Origin: Leptospira adleri
Lineage (GTDB): Bacteria > Spirochaetota > Leptospiria > Leptospirales > Leptospiraceae
Reading direction: 5' to 3'
Length of the DNA stretch: 36,841 nucleotides
Assembly (NCBI RefSeq): GCF_002811985.1
Contig: NZ_NPDU01000043.1
Span: 1-36,841 of the forward strand
The position numbers and the translations under genes are program-made. This document shows positions 20,190 to 36,841 of this stretch, one piece after another; the first letter of the stretch is position 1; the number at the start of each line of letters is the position of its first letter. Under the pieces are notes generated by a model that made no database searches, had not been told where the DNA came from, and saw nothing but the letters and a program-made list of their open reading frames with translations.

Positions 20190-22256
20190 TTAATTGAGAG
20201 GAAAAATAACTCGAGTTGTATGAGATTCGCCGGAGGAAACTTCCTCGATATTACCTTTGAGTTGTTGGGTCAGCAGCGAAATCAGCTCCGTCCCCAGGGA
20301 ATCTTTTTTCGGAGGAGAATTCGGATTCTTACCCGGACCGTTATCCGTCACTTCGAGACAGGAAAGATTCCGTTTATCCATCGTAAAACTGACCGAAAGT
20401 TTTTTGGTTCCGTTCACTTTTGGAAACGCGTGTTTCATCGAGTTCGTAATCAGCTCGTTCAGAATTAGGCCCAATGGGATCAGAATTCCCTGGTTTAAAA
20501 CCAACGAATCGCAGCGGACCGTGGTCTGGAGTTCTTTCTCGTCGTATCCGAAAAAATGCATAAGATTAGAGATCAGTTTTCGGATATAATCCGGAAGAAA
20601 AATCTGACTCTCAACGCTTTTTGAATATAACGTTTCGTGAATCATCGCCATGGACGCGATTCTGTTTTGGCTGTCGTCGAGGACTTTTTTAGCTTCCGGT
20701 TCGGTCGAATATTCGGACTGAAGCCCGATCAAACTTGATAAAACCTGCATATAGTTTTTAACGCGGTGATGGATTTCCCTAAGGAGCAGTTCCTTTTCCT
20801 TTAAAGAATTGCTGATCAGTTCCTCTGCCTGTTTCGGTAGAGAATAGTCGATGATAACTCCCTCCAACGCCTGTAATCCGCCGTTAGAATCGAAAACTCC
20901 GATTCCTTGTTCGAAACACCACTGAATCTTTCCGTCCTTTTTCCGGATCCGATAAGTCAATTGATAGGGAATTTGCGCGCTTACGGATTCGGAAACTCCG
21001 GATTCGACAAGAGGTCGGTCTTCGATTAAAATCAGATCTCCGAAATTCACGATTTTATTTTCCAAAAAATCTTCGGCAACGTAACCTGTGAGCTGTTCAC
21101 ATCCTTCGCTGATATATTCCATCGTCCAGCGCGGGGGGTCGTTTTTGCAACGATAGACGATACCGGAAATATTGCTTATGATCGTGGAGATCTGTCTTTC
21201 ACTTTCCCTCAGTCTTTCCTCGACCATCTTCAAAGAAGTGATGTCTACGATCATAGCGAGCGCTCCGTCGTAATTGCCCGAATCGTCGTACAAAGGATTT
21301 GCGGAAGCGATCGCGAATTTTTTTTCTCCTAATCGATTCACGAAGTTGTATTCTGAAATTTCGGTCTTTCCCTTTTTCCTCTCTTCCAATCGATGCGCGA
21401 CGGAACTTCTTCTTTCGGGTTCTACTATGTCTAAAATATTCAAACCCAGCATATCTTCGGGTTTGATTCCGTAGAGTTGTCCGATCTTAGGATTTGCAAA
21501 AGTAGTTTTCCCCGTTTTGTCTAAGATCCAGATTCCTTCCTGAGAAGTGTCTATGATCTTTTTGTAAAGTGAATCGAGCCGGATCTCGGATTCTCTCGAC
21601 CATTCAAAGTAGATCAACAGAATTGAAATCGCGGAACTCAATCTAAACAGACCGCCTAACAAAAAACCTACGATTGCAAATTCCGGAATCGGTCTTAAGA
21701 TCGGATAGTCCAGGATATGGATTCCCCAGAGGATAAAATTCCATCCGGCGATTTGATTTCCTCGATAATAAGTCGAAGGCAAACGGAGGAATAAGATTCC
21801 GGAATAGATATGAGTTCCCCCCACGATCATATAAATCGGCGCGGAAGCGAGATCGGAGCCCGGGAAATAAATTTCCTCGACGACGGCCCATGCGAATCCT
21901 ATGGGCAAGAGCAGATAGGCGGTTTTCGGAATTTCCTTTTTTAGAAATAGATAACTACCGGTCAGAAGAAAAAAAGCCCTCGTTACGTCCGCGCAATGAG
22001 TCGCTATCGAAACCCATTCTTCCTGTCCAAAGGTCGCTCGAAAAAGATTTCCAAGAAGGAAGATGAATTGAAAAAACCACGAAAGCAACCAAAAGAGCAG
22101 GAATTTATGTTTCTCCGTCAAATATAAAAACAAATAAACAAGATTGAGAATGACGACGGCAGTCAGCGCAAAGAAGACGGAAGGAATGATCCAGGAAGGC
22201 TGCATAGAAGATTCGAAATCAATTCCAGAGTAAATTCTTCTTTCCCATTCCTGCAA
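20190..22256 (-). CDS. Membrane sensor histidine kinase, 7TM-PAS-PAS-HisKA_2
   Basis: 688 residues from a TTG at 22256; Met18 (22205) is an alternative and neither has a clear ribosome binding site. Residues 20-220 hold about seven hydrophobic segments. Two PAS domains follow (about 238-350 with GIWILDKTGKTTFANPKI, and about 360-480). The kinase part has the HisKA_2 phosphoacceptor motif LLLREIHHRVKNYMQVL with His496 as likely site, then a HATPase domain (NELITNSMKHAFP, VTDNGPGKN, LGTELISLL). HisKA_2 kinases often serve stress or light-type signalling; the partner is unknown because no response regulator gene is adjacent. Confidence 0.92.
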   Translation of the reverse strand: MQEWERRIYSGIDFESSMQPSWIIPSVFFALTAVVILNLVYLFLYLTEKHKFLLFWLLSWFFQFIFLLGNLFRATFGQEEWVSIATHCADVTRAFFLLTGSYLFLKKEIPKTAYLLLPIGFAWAVVEEIYFPGSDLASAPIYMIVGGTHIYSGILFLRLPSTYYRGNQIAGWNFILWGIHILDYPILRPIPEFAIVGFLLGGLFRLSSAISILLIYFEWSRESEIRLDSLYKKIIDTSQEGIWILDKTGKTTFANPKIGQLYGIKPEDMLGLNILDIVEPERRSSVAHRLEERKKGKTEISEYNFVNRLGEKKFAIASANPLYDDSGNYDGALAMIVDITSLKMVEERLRESERQISTIISNISGIVYRCKNDPPRWTMEYISEGCEQLTGYVAEDFLENKIVNFGDLILIEDRPLVESGVSESVSAQIPYQLTYRIRKKDGKIQWCFEQGIGVFDSNGGLQALEGVIIDYSLPKQAEELISNSLKEKELLLREIHHRVKNYMQVLSSLIGLQSEYSTEPEAKKVLDDSQNRIASMAMIHETLYSKSVESQIFLPDYIRKLISNLMHFFGYDEKELQTTVRCDSLVLNQGILIPLGLILNELITNSMKHAFPKVNGTKKLSVSFTMDKRNLSCLEVTDNGPGKNPNSPPKKDSLGTELISLLTQQLKGNIEEVSSGESHTTRVIFPLN

Positions 22257-22448
22257 TTCATTTTCGGAAGAATCCGAATTTCATCGTTCGTCTTCGGTTT
22301 TATAGATCTAAAACCGAGTCGTAGCGCAATTCAAATAGAAGGATTTTTTTTTAAGAGTTCGCGAAAAAATAAACCGAACTCGGAAAGTCGGATGGTTGAA
22401 TCCGATTTTGAAATTCTCCTCACATCCTTTCGGATGTAAGGAAGCCGT

Positions 22449-24338
<1,890 letters not shown>

Positions 24339-24350
24339 CTTCGTCTCCGC

Positions 24351-24374
24351 GAAAGTGGACGGTCGTCCCGCTTT

Positions 24375-24375
<1 letters not shown>
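24351..24375 (-). repeat. Palindromic GTGGACGG variant between glycosyltransferase genes
   Basis: On the + strand GAAAGTGGACG and GTCCCGCTTTC pair imperfectly around a short loop. The repeat begins at the GT2 stop codon and ends before the GGAG of the next gene, filling the intergenic gap. It is a variant of the palindrome at 15783-15816. Confidence 0.6.
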
Positions 24376-25363
<988 letters not shown>

Positions 25364-25499
25364 GATGTACCAGTTAGGATCGCAGAAGTCGGCTTTTTGT
25401 CCAGAATTATTCCCCGCTTTCGTTTCGGCGCTTCTTCTTTCGTTCTTTTCCGGTTTGTCTATGAAAACGGGTTTTTGCCCTGATTTTTAGTGCTATGCT

Positions 25500-25908
<409 letters not shown>

Positions 25909-25922
25909 TCCTATCAGAAGTC

Positions 25923-28934
<3,012 letters not shown>

Positions 28935-28947
28935 AGGAGAATCCAGT

Positions 28948-29559
28948 ATGAGACGACTCATTTTTAATCCTAAGTTTCCGATTCTGTTTTTGGGGATTTT
29001 TTTTGCGGGCTGTATCATTAAGTCTCCTTTGATCACGTTCACGCAAACTCAGACTTCCTCTGAAAAACAGATGATAGGAGAGGATAGAATTCTCGAGAAG
29101 GACGGCTGGCTTATTTCTTCGATCAAAACCTCTTCCGCCGGTTCCGAAGTCTGGAAAAAGGATTATTCAGGGGATTCTTTCTCGCTAGGAGATAAGAATA
29201 TTATAATGTCCTTAAGAGCTCTCGCATATCTCGCTCCCGAAATCAAGAACTGGAAAGAGGAAGGTTTTCTTGCGGAAGGAAGGGACGGTAAACTCAGAAT
29301 CAATCCTTCGGCGGCGGAGGCAGGAGTCAAAAACGAACTTTCGAAAAAGGAGATCAAATCCCGCATCGATTCTCTCGTATCTCTTGCGAACGAACACAGA
29401 AATAAGGTGATTTCCTCCAAGATGAGCGCGGACACTAAGTCGGATCCGAAAGAATCCTCCGCAAATCTGCGCTCGCACCTGGAACAGACCTGGTATCGTC
29501 TCGTGGAAAAAGGGGAATATTACGAAAAGTCCGCGGGCAAATGGGTGCGTAAGGAGTAG
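28948..29559 (+). CDS. DUF1318 (YdbL-like) lipoprotein
   Basis: 203 residues. AAGGAGA ends 7 bases before the ATG. The signal peptide ends F-A-G-C (Cys22), so it is a lipoprotein. The C-terminal part matches the DUF1318/YdbL pattern: IKSRIDSLVSLANEHRNKV, then a helix, closing with GEYYEKSAGKWVRKE, comparable to GEYVRGINGQWLQK at the end of E. coli YdbL. The N-terminal mature part (PLITFTQTQTSSEKQMIGE) resembles other lipidated DUF1318 proteins. In E. coli YdbL is a soluble partner of YdbH and of the lipoprotein YnbE; here one lipoprotein may combine both roles. It sits between the AsmA-like and giant lipoprotein genes. Confidence 0.78.
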   Translation: MRRLIFNPKFPILFLGIFFAGCIIKSPLITFTQTQTSSEKQMIGEDRILEKDGWLISSIKTSSAGSEVWKKDYSGDSFSLGDKNIIMSLRALAYLAPEIKNWKEEGFLAEGRDGKLRINPSAAEAGVKNELSKKEIKSRIDSLVSLANEHRNKVISSKMSADTKSDPKESSANLRSHLEQTWYRLVEKGEYYEKSAGKWVRKE

Positions 29560-29564
29560 ATGAG

Positions 29565-36841
<7,277 letters not shown>

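Overview
The window reads as chromosomal DNA from a spirochaete of the genus Leptospira, most likely the pathogenic clade. The clearest marker is 7281-8933, which looks like the LysM lipoprotein LruA/LipL71, a Leptospira uveitis-associated antigen. Other pointers are two tandem DUF1564-type proteins (a family I know only from Leptospira), many lipoproteins with loose spirochaetal lipoboxes (L-x-x-C, F-S-C, I-Q-C, Y-Q-C), and an AraC regulator with a membrane-spanning N-terminus. No tRNA, rRNA, CRISPR array or insertion sequence was recognised. The species was not determined.

Layout. 1-2700 is AT-rich: the 3' end of an unknown protein (1-258), a gene-poor stretch with a perfect hairpin, two tandem DUF1564-like genes and a secreted protein, ending at a bidirectional terminator. 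2776-5192 is a divergent pair: a secreted M23 (LytM) endopeptidase and an LptE-like lipoprotein. The lptE-like gene leads a run on the + strand: a Fur-family regulator, tgt, an STAS-domain protein and lruA, closed by a textbook terminator at 8961-8991. A DUF2628-like membrane protein lies on the minus strand. Next come nadC and a bifunctional (p)ppGpp synthetase/hydrolase 2 nt apart, an oligopeptide-type binding lipoprotein, and a divergent kinase-fold protein. purB, a short NAD(P)-binding epimerase-like protein and an AraC-type membrane regulator overlap end to start; the regulator is frameshifted at a T9 tract. A fatty acid hydroxylase/sterol desaturase-family protein follows. On the minus strand are an orphan hybrid-sensor-like histidine kinase (7TM-PAS-PAS-HisKA_2-HATPase) and a GT2 plus GT-C glycosyltransferase pair.

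The right-hand 11 kb is the most unusual part: an STAS protein, a 1003-residue AsmA-like protein, a DUF1318 (YdbL-like) lipoprotein, and the start of a giant lipoprotein gene (at least 2425 codons, running off the window) with a TolB-like beta-propeller, TPR-like repeats and what looks like the beginning of a CHAT (caspase-like) domain. AsmA plus DUF1318 recalls the E. coli YdbH-YnbE-YdbL envelope bridge. The link to a giant propeller/TPR/CHAT lipoprotein is the best candidate here for an undescribed system.

A short dispersed intergenic element (core GTGGACGGAACTCCGC, with a palindromic variant) recurs at least five or six times between genes. Function statements rest on reading motifs by eye; no database search was run.
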